Positions 1-8,697 of a stretch of 64,000 nt of DNA are shown piece by piece; the stretch's first letter is position 1, and the number at the start of each line of letters is the position of its first letter. Location of the stretch: positions 1-64,000 of the forward strand of contig CAZGQG010000005.1 of the NCBI GenBank assembly GCA_964527205.1, written 5' to 3'. The notes beneath the pieces are model-generated. The model worked only from the letters and a program-made list of their open reading frames with translations. It did no database searches and was not told the origin of the DNA. A program made the translations under genes and the position numbers. Origin of the DNA: JARICQ01 sp964527205 (GTDB lineage Bacteria > Bacillota > Clostridia > Tissierellales > Tissierellaceae).

Positions 1-82
1 ATATATTATCTTGTGACATAGTACTGACGTAATTTATGAGTAGACACCGATTCTTTGATAATATAAATACCAGCAATTATTC

Positions 83-111
83 TTGCATTTTACATGATTT
101 CATGATAGAAT
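83..111 (+). promoter_or_regulatory. Sigma-A type promoter of rpsT
   Basis: TTGCAT at 83-88, a 17-base spacer, and TAGAAT at 106-111 preceded by TG one base upstream (extended -10). It lies about 30 bases ahead of the rpsT start. Bases 1-82 hold no gene that I can recognise. Confidence 0.65.
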
Positions 112-142
112 TATTTTTGTTAGATTAGAGGAGGTGAAATCA

Positions 143-406
143 TTGGCAAATATTGAATCCGCTAAAAAAAGAATCCGTACTACAGCTAAAAAAACTGAGG
201 TTAACAAACGCAAAAAAACAGAAATTAAAACATACATGAAAAATTTTGACAATGCAATTGAAACTGGAAATTTAGATGAAGCGAAAGTGATACTTAAAAC
301 TCTAGATAAAAAGTTAAAAAGAGCTACGCATAGTAATATTCTTCATAAAAACAATGCATCTAGAAAGATCAGTCGTTTAACTAAAAAACTTAATAGTGCA
401 ATGTAG
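143..406 (+). CDS. rpsT: 30S ribosomal protein S20
   Basis: Small basic protein of 87 residues that binds 16S rRNA in the body of the 30S subunit. The N-terminus reads ANIESAKKRIR, the typical S20 opening, and the whole protein is Lys-rich and helical. I choose the TTG at 143 as start because it puts MANIESAKK at the N-terminus and sits 6 bases after AGGAGGTG; the GTG at 134 is inside that ribosome site. Length matches the family (about 85-90). It has its own promoter upstream and a terminator directly after the stop. The neighbours holA and comEC on the other strand are a usual arrangement in Firmicutes. Confidence 0.95.
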   Translation: MANIESAKKRIRTTAKKTEVNKRKKTEIKTYMKNFDNAIETGNLDEAKVILKTLDKKLKRATHSNILHKNNASRKISRLTKKLNSAM

Positions 407-408
407 TT

Positions 409-435
409 AAAACTTCGGGTCTCCGAAGTTTTTTT
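409..435 (+). terminator. Rho-independent terminator of rpsT
   Basis: An 8-bp stem AACTTCGG/CCGAAGTT (411-418 and 423-430) with loop GTCT is followed by a T run. On the minus strand the same hairpin is followed by TTTTAA, so it may also serve holA, whose stop is at 435. Confidence 0.85.
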
Positions 436-1463
436 CATCTCTGGCATAATCTTACTATCAATACTTCCAAGGCTAGTTTCTCATCTAGAGAACTAGTCTT
501 TAGTTTTTCGTCTAATTCCAAGATCTCATCTAAGGCCTTTAACAATCTTTCCTGAGTAAAACCTCCTGATTGACTTCCTATGTTCTTAAATTCATAGGGA
601 CTTATTTTCATTTTTCCTCTAGTATCATTTTCTGTATAGCCTTTTTCCCTATATAATTTATACATAAGTAAAAGTCTTAAGTGTCTTATAATCATGTAGA
701 CCACTCTTTGTACAGGTTCCTTGGACTGATGAATTTCATCAAAGACATTTAGGGCAGCACTACTATTTCTGCTGGATATATGTTTTAAAAGATCAAATAT
801 ATTGTTATCTAGAGTTTTAATCAGCACCATATCTATACTTTCTTTTTCTATTTCATCCTTTCCACTATAGGATATTACCTTCAAAAGCTCATTTTCTAGG
901 TCATATAAGTTTTTATCACTTCTATAGTTTGAATATGTGGATTTATTTAAAAAATAATTTATATTTGCACTTGAAATTGTCTTTTCTTTTCTTCTTGCTA
1001 TGGTCTCAACCCAATTGTTTAATTCTCTACCCCTAAGGCTGTCAAAGTCAACCACCCTGCCTAGTTTTTTTGAGTTTTTATATATACTTGTGGTTTTTTT
1101 AAGATTATTGCTCTTGTCTACAAGTATTAATATAAGGTAATCTCCTAGGGTCTCTATATATTTACCAAGCTTCTTGCTTAGGTCTGAACTGTCATTTTCC
1201 AGCATTTTACCTATGTCCTTAACCACAACTATCTTTTTATCTGACATAAAGGGAAGAGTTTCACAGGCATTTAGTATATCTTCAAAGTCTGATTCCTTTT
1301 CATCTATGCTTATAAAGTTTAAGTTTTCAAGGGAAGGATTAATATACTTATCCTTTAATCTATTAATGGCTAAGCTCATTAAATATTCCTCTTCTCCTGT
1401 AAATATATAGGAACTTTCTATCTTGTCATTTTTTATTGCATTTATAAGGTCATTGAATTTCAA
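435..1463 (-). CDS. holA: DNA polymerase III subunit delta
   Basis: Delta subunit of the clamp loader, which opens the beta clamp during replication. 342 residues, the normal size. The N-terminal AAA+-like fold opens MKFNDLINAIKND and is followed by SSYIFTGEEEYLM, typical of HolA; delta carries no functional P-loop, as expected here. The C-terminal helical collar domain contains the VQRVVYMIIRHLRLLL segment seen in the family. The start is TTG (codon 1461-1463), 9 bases after AGGAG. The gene overlaps the end of comEC by 14 bases, so the two are translationally coupled. Confidence 0.9.
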   Translation of the reverse strand: MKFNDLINAIKNDKIESSYIFTGEEEYLMSLAINRLKDKYINPSLENLNFISIDEKESDFEDILNACETLPFMSDKKIVVVKDIGKMLENDSSDLSKKLGKYIETLGDYLILILVDKSNNLKKTTSIYKNSKKLGRVVDFDSLRGRELNNWVETIARRKEKTISSANINYFLNKSTYSNYRSDKNLYDLENELLKVISYSGKDEIEKESIDMVLIKTLDNNIFDLLKHISSRNSSAALNVFDEIHQSKEPVQRVVYMIIRHLRLLLMYKLYREKGYTENDTRGKMKISPYEFKNIGSQSGGFTQERLLKALDEILELDEKLKTSSLDEKLALEVLIVRLCQR

Positions 1464-3885
1464 ATCTGTACAGCTCCTTTTCTAAAAATATATATCTCTT
1501 AATCAGTATATAGGACAGGCAGTAATATAGGCAAATCATTAATCCATAGATAATATTATATTCTATATCTTGATCTCCCTCTAGATAGGGCTTTACTATT
1601 AAAGATTCCTTATCAAGCCTGACCCTTATCATGCCATTAATATCTGTTCTATAAATCTCCGTATTCAAGCTCTCAAGCCTATGGATTACATCACTATGGG
1701 GATGACCGAAGTTATTGTTCCTTCCCACAGAAATTACTGCTAGCCTTGGGCTTAGCTTTTTAATAAATTCCTCTGTGCTAGAGCTTATGCTCCCATGATG
1801 GGGAATCTTAATAAGATCAATATCCTCACTTAGCTTGTCTATCATGGATCCTTCTATTTCTTTTTCTATATCTCCTGTAAATAATAGTTTCTTATCATTG
1901 TAGATTAGATTAAATACCAGGGATTGATTATTAGGAGAAAGTCCTCTCCCTAAATCATCTTCACAGGGACTTATAACATCTATATAGGTATTTTTATCTA
2001 GCTTAAAACTATCTCCATCTTCCAATAAAATTACTGGAGTGCTGGTATTTATAATATAATTGTATATCTGGCTCTCTGGGTCCCTATAGGAGATAAAAAC
2101 TCTCTTTACATTGAGATTTTCCACAAGTAGGGGCAGTGCCTTACAATGGTCCAGATCAAAGTGGCTAATAAATATTCCTTCTAAGTTTTTAATGCCCTGC
2201 TTTTGTAAATAAGGTAGACTTATATTTTCTCCTATATCATAGTCTCCAAATACATTTCCCCCTGTATCTACTAGGTAATTCCCGCCCCTTGTCTTTATAA
2301 GGCAGGCATCTCCCTGTCCTACATCTATAAAATCAATTTCTATACTTCGATCCAGGGCTACTATAGAAAAAATAATTGGAAGGAGAAGAATTAGGTAGAG
2401 ATAAATTGTCTTTCTTAGCTCTTCTTTATAATATTTTAAATCAATAAGTTCCATTACAATAAATATTAAAGTATATAGGAGGATAATCTCTCCTAGCTTG
2501 GGAGACCTTAGGGTAAGGGTCAAAAAATTATTCCTATGTAGTAAGTCTAAAAAAAAGCTATGAAGATTCAGGCTTTTATTTACTACATATCCTAGTATAG
2601 GCCCCAAGGGACTAGCTATTAACTGGATTAAAATTAATGCTCCTGCCAGGACCAATACAATAAATATAAGGGGTGCAATCACTATATTAGATATTATAGC
2701 CATAGGTGAAAACTTGTTAAAGTAATATATTTGAATAATTAGAGTCCCCGTATATAAGGCTAAAAGCAGGGACAAGCTAGATACAAATTTGTTTTCATAG
2801 GGATAAAAATAGCTTTTCACCTTTCCAGAAAAACATATTATGGAAAAACTAGCAATATATGATAGTTTAAATCCTAGGCTCAATATATTAAGAGGATTAT
2901 ATATAAGTAGTATTGTAAAGGAGAAGAAGAGAGCATTCAGAGAGTCATAGGGCTCTGCTATGCTTCCAGCTAGGATTAGGGTGGAAAACATTATATTAGC
3001 CCGCATAATAGACACAGGCATGCCTATTAGGTATCCATAGGTCCATAGGATAATTATTGTTATAATTCCATTGATATTTTTCTTAATTCCTATTCTTGAT
3101 ATAAGATAAATCAAAGCTCCTGCAATAATACCTATATGTAGGCCTGAAACTGCTAATAGATGTGCCAATCCTAGATCTCTATAGACCTTTAGATCTTCCT
3201 CATCTAAATAGTTGTGATCACCTAGGACTATTCCCTTAAGTAGCTCACTGTTTTCATCTTCTAAATATCTATCAAAGGTCCTCTCCACATGATTTCTAAA
3301 TCCTATTTGAATCCTATATTTAAAGCTCTTATTTAAACTTGATATGGTGCAAAGTGAATCTTTTTTAATAGTCATTGTAGTATGTATTTTCTTAGATAAT
3401 AAATTATTCCTATAATTGTATAAATTAGGATTAGTATTTCCCATTGCTCTTTTTAATACTCCCCTAAATTCTATCCTATCTCCTAATTCTAAATCACAGG
3501 GTCCTATTATCTTTAGCATGGTCTTTTCATCTAGATTTTTTGAAAAATCCAGACTTTTAATCCTCTTTATACTTATTACATATTTGCCTTTCTCTTCATC
3601 CTGGGAAATAATTCTCTCTACCTGGGCTTGGAAATCAAAGGGTCTATCTAAATTTTTTAAGAGCAAACTCTTTTCCATATGGTAGGCTGTAAGAGTAATT
3701 CCAAGCATAAAAAATAAAAGCAAAATTAAATAAGGCCTATTTTTATTTATAATTATAGTAAATAAATAGCCTAGGGCTAAAGCTAAAAACATTAAAAAGG
3801 AAATATATGCTCCTATGTTAAAATAAAAAGCAAATATAACTCCAAAAACAATTGAAATACCAATTCCTAGAAAAGGTCTCTTCAT
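1450..3885 (-). CDS. comEC: ComEC/Rec2 DNA uptake channel protein
   Basis: Inner-membrane channel for single-stranded DNA in natural transformation. About 811 residues: N-terminal membrane helices (first 60 residues), a soluble OB-like region, a polytopic competence domain (HLLAVSGLHIGI near residue 245), then a C-terminal metallo-beta-lactamase-like domain. That domain shows DVGQGDACLI, VDTGGN, SHFDLDHC (HxDxDH), FTGDIE and IPHHGS, so the nuclease-type metal site is intact. The start is ATG 3885, 5 bases after GGAG; an upstream TTG at 3897 overlaps that site. It is first in a two-gene operon with holA. No other competence genes are in the window, so natural competence is not shown. Confidence 0.9.
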   Translation of the reverse strand: MKRPFLGIGISIVFGVIFAFYFNIGAYISFLMFLALALGYLFTIIINKNRPYLILLLFFMLGITLTAYHMEKSLLLKNLDRPFDFQAQVERIISQDEEKGKYVISIKRIKSLDFSKNLDEKTMLKIIGPCDLELGDRIEFRGVLKRAMGNTNPNLYNYRNNLLSKKIHTTMTIKKDSLCTISSLNKSFKYRIQIGFRNHVERTFDRYLEDENSELLKGIVLGDHNYLDEEDLKVYRDLGLAHLLAVSGLHIGIIAGALIYLISRIGIKKNINGIITIIILWTYGYLIGMPVSIMRANIMFSTLILAGSIAEPYDSLNALFFSFTILLIYNPLNILSLGFKLSYIASFSIICFSGKVKSYFYPYENKFVSSLSLLLALYTGTLIIQIYYFNKFSPMAIISNIVIAPLIFIVLVLAGALILIQLIASPLGPILGYVVNKSLNLHSFFLDLLHRNNFLTLTLRSPKLGEIILLYTLIFIVMELIDLKYYKEELRKTIYLYLILLLPIIFSIVALDRSIEIDFIDVGQGDACLIKTRGGNYLVDTGGNVFGDYDIGENISLPYLQKQGIKNLEGIFISHFDLDHCKALPLLVENLNVKRVFISYRDPESQIYNYIINTSTPVILLEDGDSFKLDKNTYIDVISPCEDDLGRGLSPNNQSLVFNLIYNDKKLLFTGDIEKEIEGSMIDKLSEDIDLIKIPHHGSISSSTEEFIKKLSPRLAVISVGRNNNFGHPHSDVIHRLESLNTEIYRTDINGMIRVRLDKESLIVKPYLEGDQDIEYNIIYGLMICLYYCLSYILIKRYIFLEKELYRFEIQ

Positions 3886-4020
3886 AGCTTTCTCCAAATC
3901 TGTTTTTCTATATTATATCATAATCTATAATATAAAATACTAGAATTTAAGGCTTATATTCTTCTTTATTTTAAAGATATATGCTATTATATAAGTATAC
4001 ATAAAAAGGAGTGAAAATCC

Positions 4021-4863
4021 ATGAAGCATAAACTTTATCTTGAAAATCCCTATTTGAGACAAGCAGATGCCAGAATTATTGATAAAAAATTTGAAAATGA
4101 TTTGTATTACTTGAAGTTAGATAAGACAATATTTTATCCCCATCTTTCAGGTGGTCAGCCAAGAGATGAAGGTCATATCAATGGCATTCCTGTTGTAGAT
4201 GTATACGAAGAAGATAATAATATTATTCATGTAATAAAGGAAAATATACATAGTGATAAGGTCAGACTTGAAATAAATTGGCCTAGGCGAATAGATCTTA
4301 TGCAGCAGCATACAGGCCAACATCTGCTTTCAGCTGGTTTTTATAAGCTCTTCAATGGAGATACAGTTGGTTTCCATCTGGGCAGTGACTATGTTTATGT
4401 AGATATAAATCTAGCAGAACTCAGTTGGGAAGAAGCTGAGAAGATAGAAAACTATGTAAATAAAATAATTACTTCAGATTTTGAAATCAAAACATCCTAT
4501 GTAGATTTAAAAGATCTGGACAAGCTTGACTTAAGAAAAGATACCAAGCTTGATTCCAATATAAGAATAGTAGAAATAGATAGTATAGATTTTTCTCCCT
4601 GTGCAGGTACTCACCTTAGAAATACAGGAGAATTAGGCATGATTAAAATAAGGAAATGGAAGAAATACAAGGGAAATATTAGGGTTGAATTTGTTTGTGG
4701 CAAGAGGGCCTTAAAGGATTTCTCTTGGAAAAACCAGGCTATAAATGATATAGCCCTGCTCCTGTCCTCAAAGGACTCTGATGTTTATGAAAAAGTAAAT
4801 ATACTCTACAATCAAAAAAGAGAAGCTGAAAAAGAATTAAGAAAGCTAAGGTCAGATAAATAG
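4021..4863 (+). CDS. alaX: Alanyl-tRNA editing protein (AlaX family)
   Basis: Free-standing editing hydrolase that removes serine or glycine from mischarged tRNA-Ala. 280 residues with the zinc site of the AlaRS editing domain: HTGQH (HxxxH) near residue 98 and CAGTH (CxxxH) near residue 198. The N-terminal 90 residues resemble the beta-barrel of AlaRS editing domains (HLSGGQPRDEGHI). No class II synthetase domain is present, so it is not alaS. ATG follows AAGGAG by 8 bases. It is monocistronic, with a strong terminator overlapping its stop codon. Confidence 0.88.
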   Translation: MKHKLYLENPYLRQADARIIDKKFENDLYYLKLDKTIFYPHLSGGQPRDEGHINGIPVVDVYEEDNNIIHVIKENIHSDKVRLEINWPRRIDLMQQHTGQHLLSAGFYKLFNGDTVGFHLGSDYVYVDINLAELSWEEAEKIENYVNKIITSDFEIKTSYVDLKDLDKLDLRKDTKLDSNIRIVEIDSIDFSPCAGTHLRNTGELGMIKIRKWKKYKGNIRVEFVCGKRALKDFSWKNQAINDIALLLSSKDSDVYEKVNILYNQKREAEKELRKLRSDK

Positions 4864-4882
4864 ACCTTAGCTTTATTTTTTT
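4842..4882 (+). terminator. Terminator of alaX
   Basis: A 12-bp perfect stem (4842-4853 with 4863-4874) has a 9-base loop that includes the alaX stop codon, followed by a T-rich tract. Confidence 0.85.
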
Positions 4883-4894
4883 CTTCTTTTATGG

Positions 4895-5194
4895 TTAAAC
4901 TTTTGCCACTATCTGATTAAAGGTCTTTATCATCCTAGCTAATCTATCCTCTTGGATCTCTTCAATACTCTTTCCTGCTAGCCAGTAGAAGTTTTCTATA
5001 AAGTCATCTATTTCCATTTTTCTTCTCTCATCTACTTTATTGTAAAAGTTTCCTAAAACAGTCATTATAGGTATTAGAGGATTTTTCTTAATATATTCTA
5101 GATCTGTTATCATACCTAGTCCAAATTCCTCTAGATTAAATACCGCTCTTGTTGTAACTTGTATTTGAAAAGCATAATCCTTAGCTATAAACAT
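4895..5194 (-). CDS. Small protein of unknown function
   Basis: 99 residues, soluble, with no signal peptide or membrane helix. I do not recognise the family. Visible features are an N-terminal FIAKDYAFQIQVTTRAVFNLEEF stretch and a helical acidic/basic C-terminal half (KSIEEIQEDRLARMIKTF). ATG is preceded by AAGGAG about 10 bases upstream. It follows the GH73 gene on the same strand with a 51-base gap, so the two may be cotranscribed. The coding call rests on the ribosome site and the lack of any competing frame; no function is assigned. Confidence 0.6.
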   Translation of the reverse strand: MFIAKDYAFQIQVTTRAVFNLEEFGLGMITDLEYIKKNPLIPIMTVLGNFYNKVDERRKMEIDDFIENFYWLAGKSIEEIQEDRLARMIKTFNQIVAKV

Positions 5195-5245
5195 ATTAAT
5201 CCCACTCCTTTATTTTTCTTTAATGGCTTTCTTTGAAAATCCACT

Positions 5246-7402
5246 TTATATTTCCATTTTATCCAATTCATCTAATTCATACTCATTTATTATATTTATT
5301 AATTTGAGAGGATAGTTTGGATCAGTGGCATAGCCTGCTCTTTTAAGGGCCCAAGCTCCCTTAGTATAATCAAACATGACCTGGGTAAAGGGCTGGTATC
5401 TTTCATAGTTTAACAATAAGGCCTTATGGTCCTTCCAGCTTTCTTCCAGATTATTATAGGCCCTGAATTTGGCATCCACCCTATAAGTTTCCCCATTGTA
5501 AACCTCCCAAGTATTTGAAATAACTGACCCTGCATTAGCCTCACCCTTTATTCCAAATAAATTGTAGGATAATTCTCCACTATATTTATCTACTGGAACA
5601 CTTTGCCCCCAACCAGATTCAAGTATTGCCTGAGCTGTTTGAAGGGCTGCAGACATTCCTATATCCCTATAACTTGTATTAGCGAGTTCTGAAACCAAGG
5701 GAATGAATTCATCTTTTGATCCTATAGGCTCAGGTCCATATACATCACCCTGGTATATTTTAAAATCAAGTTTTTCACTGGTAATAGTATTAAGTCCATA
5801 CTCAGCTTCAGCTTGAACACTCATGGAACCCTCTTCATCTTCTCCTAGCCTGTATAGGACCTGATTATCATCACCATTTGCTTTTAATTCTGTTTTTTCA
5901 CCTGTTTCTTGATTTTCTATAGTGTATATTAAATTTTCTATAGGAACATTACTAGTCACACTTAATTGGAAATCCTCATTTATAACAGCCTCCGGACCTA
6001 TACCTTCTAGGATAATTCTTGCTTTTCCATTTACCCTTACTCTTATTGGAGGGCTAATATATACTTTTCCCCTATCTACAACTCTTACAAAGAGTTCCTT
6101 TTCTCCTGAATCATTAGGTCCTGGATTCCAAATGTAAGCACCATAGGGTAAATTGGCTATAGTGCTTACTTCCCCAGTGCTTAAGTCCTTCATCAAATAC
6201 TCAGTTTCACTTACATCAAAATTCCTATTGGCATAGAGTCTTACACTCTTATCTATGGTCATGTTTTCTTCAACTCCACCAAGAGTTAAAGTTCTTTCTA
6301 TATCCACTTCAACTTGAACAGGCTCACTATAATACTCATTTTCCATAGTGTCATAGGCAATAGCCCTAATAAGATAAGTTCCCCTATCCTTCATCTCTGG
6401 TCTCCATTTATAGCTCCCCAGAGGATCTTCTACATCTGATAAATGCCCCTGATCATCGCTAGTAGCAGCTGTATTAGTTATTTCATATTTGACATAAAAT
6501 GGAATAAAGTTTGTATTCAGAGATAAATCTACTGGTTTTCTTATCCTCTGACCCTCTTCTAGTCCCTTAAGCTGAACCTCAGCTTTTATATCTATCCCAA
6601 TGGGAATAGCCTGACCCATAATATAAGTTCCATTTTCATCATAAAGAGCTGCTGCTAGTATCTTTTTTCCCTGGTCTTCTATCTTAGGAGTGTAGCTGTA
6701 TTCTCCTTCTATTTCCTCTCCCTTGGCTATAATAAATCCCTTAGTCTCACCCTTATTTATTAAAAAATATCTTATTTCCCTTGCCCTACTAGGATCCTCA
6801 CTAGCATTTATTTGTAGTATGGTTTCTCCCTGGATTATATCATCTTTCTCATGGCTTATTATTTCCAAATCCAAGTCATCTTTTGGTCCGTCCTCCTCTG
6901 TAGAATCGATATATAAGTCTTTTTCTTCTCTATCCCATCTTATATTTAAACCTAATGCCCTCCCTACAAGCTTTGATGAAACATAGGTCATTAAATAAGA
7001 CTCCTGATCCTCATCATTAATAATTATTTCCTCATCTGTTAGATCATAGTATTCTCCATCATTGTATTCTATTAATCTACTTGATCCTTTCATCTTAATT
7101 GATTTATCATCTTTTTTAATATAGAATTTTCCATCCTCTTCTTCCAGATCAACTTCTGCTTGGAGTATGTGGGAGTAAAATACTAAGGGTAGGAAAATGT
7201 CATCTTCTTTTATAAGAGGATTAATTGAGTATTCCTTATCTTCTTCTCCATTTTCCTCTTGGACTAATCCTCCTCTTATCCTGCTTTTATCCCCATCAAT
7301 AATTACATTTATATCATTGCCCTCTTTAAATATGAATTTATAGCTAAATACTAGTATTAAAACTAGGAAAAAAGCTAATAACACTTTATATCTTGATTTC
7401 AA
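5246..7402 (-). CDS. Cell-wall glucosaminidase (GH73) with copper-amine-oxidase-like stalk domain
   Basis: Secreted or membrane-anchored peptidoglycan hydrolase of 718 residues. One N-terminal hydrophobic segment (about residues 7-25) is a signal or anchor. Residues 30-170 look like a copper-amine-oxidase N-terminal-like domain, common on clostridial surface proteins. Residues 180-560 form repeated beta-rich Ig-like modules with a recurring 'Y.W.P...D.G' pattern. The C-terminal 150 residues are an N-acetylglucosaminidase domain: AILESGWGQS contains the catalytic Glu, and YNLFGIKG and GYATDPNYP are typical of GH73. The start is TTG, 8 bases after AAGGAG. Likely role: wall turnover or daughter-cell separation. 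Confidence 0.82.
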   Translation of the reverse strand: MKSRYKVLLAFFLVLILVFSYKFIFKEGNDINVIIDGDKSRIRGGLVQEENGEEDKEYSINPLIKEDDIFLPLVFYSHILQAEVDLEEEDGKFYIKKDDKSIKMKGSSRLIEYNDGEYYDLTDEEIIINDEDQESYLMTYVSSKLVGRALGLNIRWDREEKDLYIDSTEEDGPKDDLDLEIISHEKDDIIQGETILQINASEDPSRAREIRYFLINKGETKGFIIAKGEEIEGEYSYTPKIEDQGKKILAAALYDENGTYIMGQAIPIGIDIKAEVQLKGLEEGQRIRKPVDLSLNTNFIPFYVKYEITNTAATSDDQGHLSDVEDPLGSYKWRPEMKDRGTYLIRAIAYDTMENEYYSEPVQVEVDIERTLTLGGVEENMTIDKSVRLYANRNFDVSETEYLMKDLSTGEVSTIANLPYGAYIWNPGPNDSGEKELFVRVVDRGKVYISPPIRVRVNGKARIILEGIGPEAVINEDFQLSVTSNVPIENLIYTIENQETGEKTELKANGDDNQVLYRLGEDEEGSMSVQAEAEYGLNTITSEKLDFKIYQGDVYGPEPIGSKDEFIPLVSELANTSYRDIGMSAALQTAQAILESGWGQSVPVDKYSGELSYNLFGIKGEANAGSVISNTWEVYNGETYRVDAKFRAYNNLEESWKDHKALLLNYERYQPFTQVMFDYTKGAWALKRAGYATDPNYPLKLINIINEYELDELDKMEI

Positions 7403-7423
7403 ATTTTCAACTCCTTTGTCTCT

Positions 7424-8203
7424 CTAAGACTCTTTAGCCCTTAGGTGAATAACCCTGTCCACAACTTTAAAGCCCAGTCTTTCATATATCTTTCCTGCCT
7501 CTAAATTATCATATTGGAGATAAAGATCCTTGCCTTCTTCCAGTAAATCACAAATAAGCCTTTTTAAACACTGGCTTGCTAGACCCCTGTGTCTAAGCTC
7601 TTTCTTGGTAGCTACACCTACAATTACAGCTGCCTCCAAGGTCTCAAAGTCGCTTTGGCATACTGATATAATTTCATCCTCTTTCTCTATATAATAGCCC
7701 CTACCCCTTCCAGTATTTAATTTATCCTCCATAACCTCCTTGGAACTAAAGCTTGAAAAGGAATCTTTGTATAGGTCTACAATCCTATCTAAATCCTCTA
7801 CTCCTAACTTTTTTGTTCTGTATTTAAGATTATCTATATGAATCTTTGATTCTCTGTGGAGTTTTGATATGTAGGCCCCATTTTTTTCAAATTCAAATAG
7901 GTCTTCATCAAACAATTTACTGCAGTAAGACTCTGGTCCAATTAAGCCCTTATGGTCTAAGTCTTGGATTATTCTTTTAAAAGCTTCTTGATCAAAGTCT
8001 CCTGGCCCGTAAAATTGTAGGAGGCCACTCCGCCTCTTAAGTAGTATGGCTATAAGTTCATCCTTCTTAAATTCTCCGTATATCTTAGTATAGGTTTGTT
8101 TTTTACTGGATAGGCCCAGTAGTATAAAATAATTTCTAGCAACATCTCTTTCTGCAAATCTATAAACAAGTTCTATTTCCTCTGGTAAAATCTCTCGGAC
8201 CAT
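7424..8203 (-). CDS. GNAT-family N-acetyltransferase
   Basis: 259 residues with a C-terminal GNAT fold: VGVATKKELRHRGLASQCLKRL near residues 195-215 is motif A (acetyl-CoA pyrophosphate loop, RxxGxA), and YERLGFKVVDRVI is motif B. The N-terminal 110 residues are a second, degenerate GNAT-like half, as in two-domain acetyltransferases such as the FR47/GNAT_acetyltran group. The substrate cannot be read from the sequence. ATG is preceded by AAGGAG. It ends 21 bases before the GH73 start, so the two may be cotranscribed. Confidence 0.8.
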   Translation of the reverse strand: MVREILPEEIELVYRFAERDVARNYFILLGLSSKKQTYTKIYGEFKKDELIAILLKRRSGLLQFYGPGDFDQEAFKRIIQDLDHKGLIGPESYCSKLFDEDLFEFEKNGAYISKLHRESKIHIDNLKYRTKKLGVEDLDRIVDLYKDSFSSFSSKEVMEDKLNTGRGRGYYIEKEDEIISVCQSDFETLEAAVIVGVATKKELRHRGLASQCLKRLICDLLEEGKDLYLQYDNLEAGKIYERLGFKVVDRVIHLRAKES

Positions 8204-8289
8204 ATATCTCTCTCCTTAATAATTTAATCAGTCTATATAAGCTCTATTAATATATATACCCTATCTTACTAATTTAATTTAAATATAAG

Positions 8290-8326
8290 AAAAAAAAAGA
8301 CCTAATATTTTTATAAATATTAGATC
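8290..8326 (-). terminator. Terminator downstream of the PhnA-like gene
   Basis: CTAATATTT/AAATATTAG stem around 8302-8323. On the minus strand it is followed by a run of nine T (8290-8298). Confidence 0.85.
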
Positions 8327-8346
8327 CTTTATATTTTCTTTTTTAT

Positions 8347-8676
8347 TTATGCTTTTTTTACAAATTCTGACTTTAATTGCATAGCTCCAAATCCATCTAC
8401 CCTACAATCAATGTCATGATCTCCTTCTACTAAACGTATATCTTTTACTAGGGTCCCCTGCTTTATATCATTGGAACTACCCTTTACCTTAAGATCCTTG
8501 ATTACTATTACGGAATCTCCATCATTTAAGATGTTTCCATTGGAATCTCTAACTGCATTTTTTTCCTCTTCTATTACTGGGTTCCATTCATAGGCACATT
8601 CAGGACAAACAAGTAGAAATCCATCCTCATAAGCGTATTCTGAATTGCACTTTGGACAATTAGGCAATTTACTCAA
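8347..8676 (-). CDS. PhnA/YjdM-like zinc-ribbon protein
   Basis: 109 residues with an N-terminal zinc ribbon of two CxxC pairs (CPKC and CPEC, residues 7-32) and a C-terminal SH3-like barrel (VRDSNGNILNDGDSVIVIKDLKVKG). This is the PhnA/YjdM family. Despite the old name it has no proven role in alkylphosphonate use, and no phn genes are nearby. The start is TTG, 8 bases after AGGAG. It lies 21 bases after the DEAD-box helicase gene, probably in the same transcript, and is followed by a strong terminator. Confidence 0.85.
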   Translation of the reverse strand: MSKLPNCPKCNSEYAYEDGFLLVCPECAYEWNPVIEEEKNAVRDSNGNILNDGDSVIVIKDLKVKGSSNDIKQGTLVKDIRLVEGDHDIDCRVDGFGAMQLKSEFVKKA

Positions 8677-8697
8677 ATCAATCTCTCCTTTTATTTT

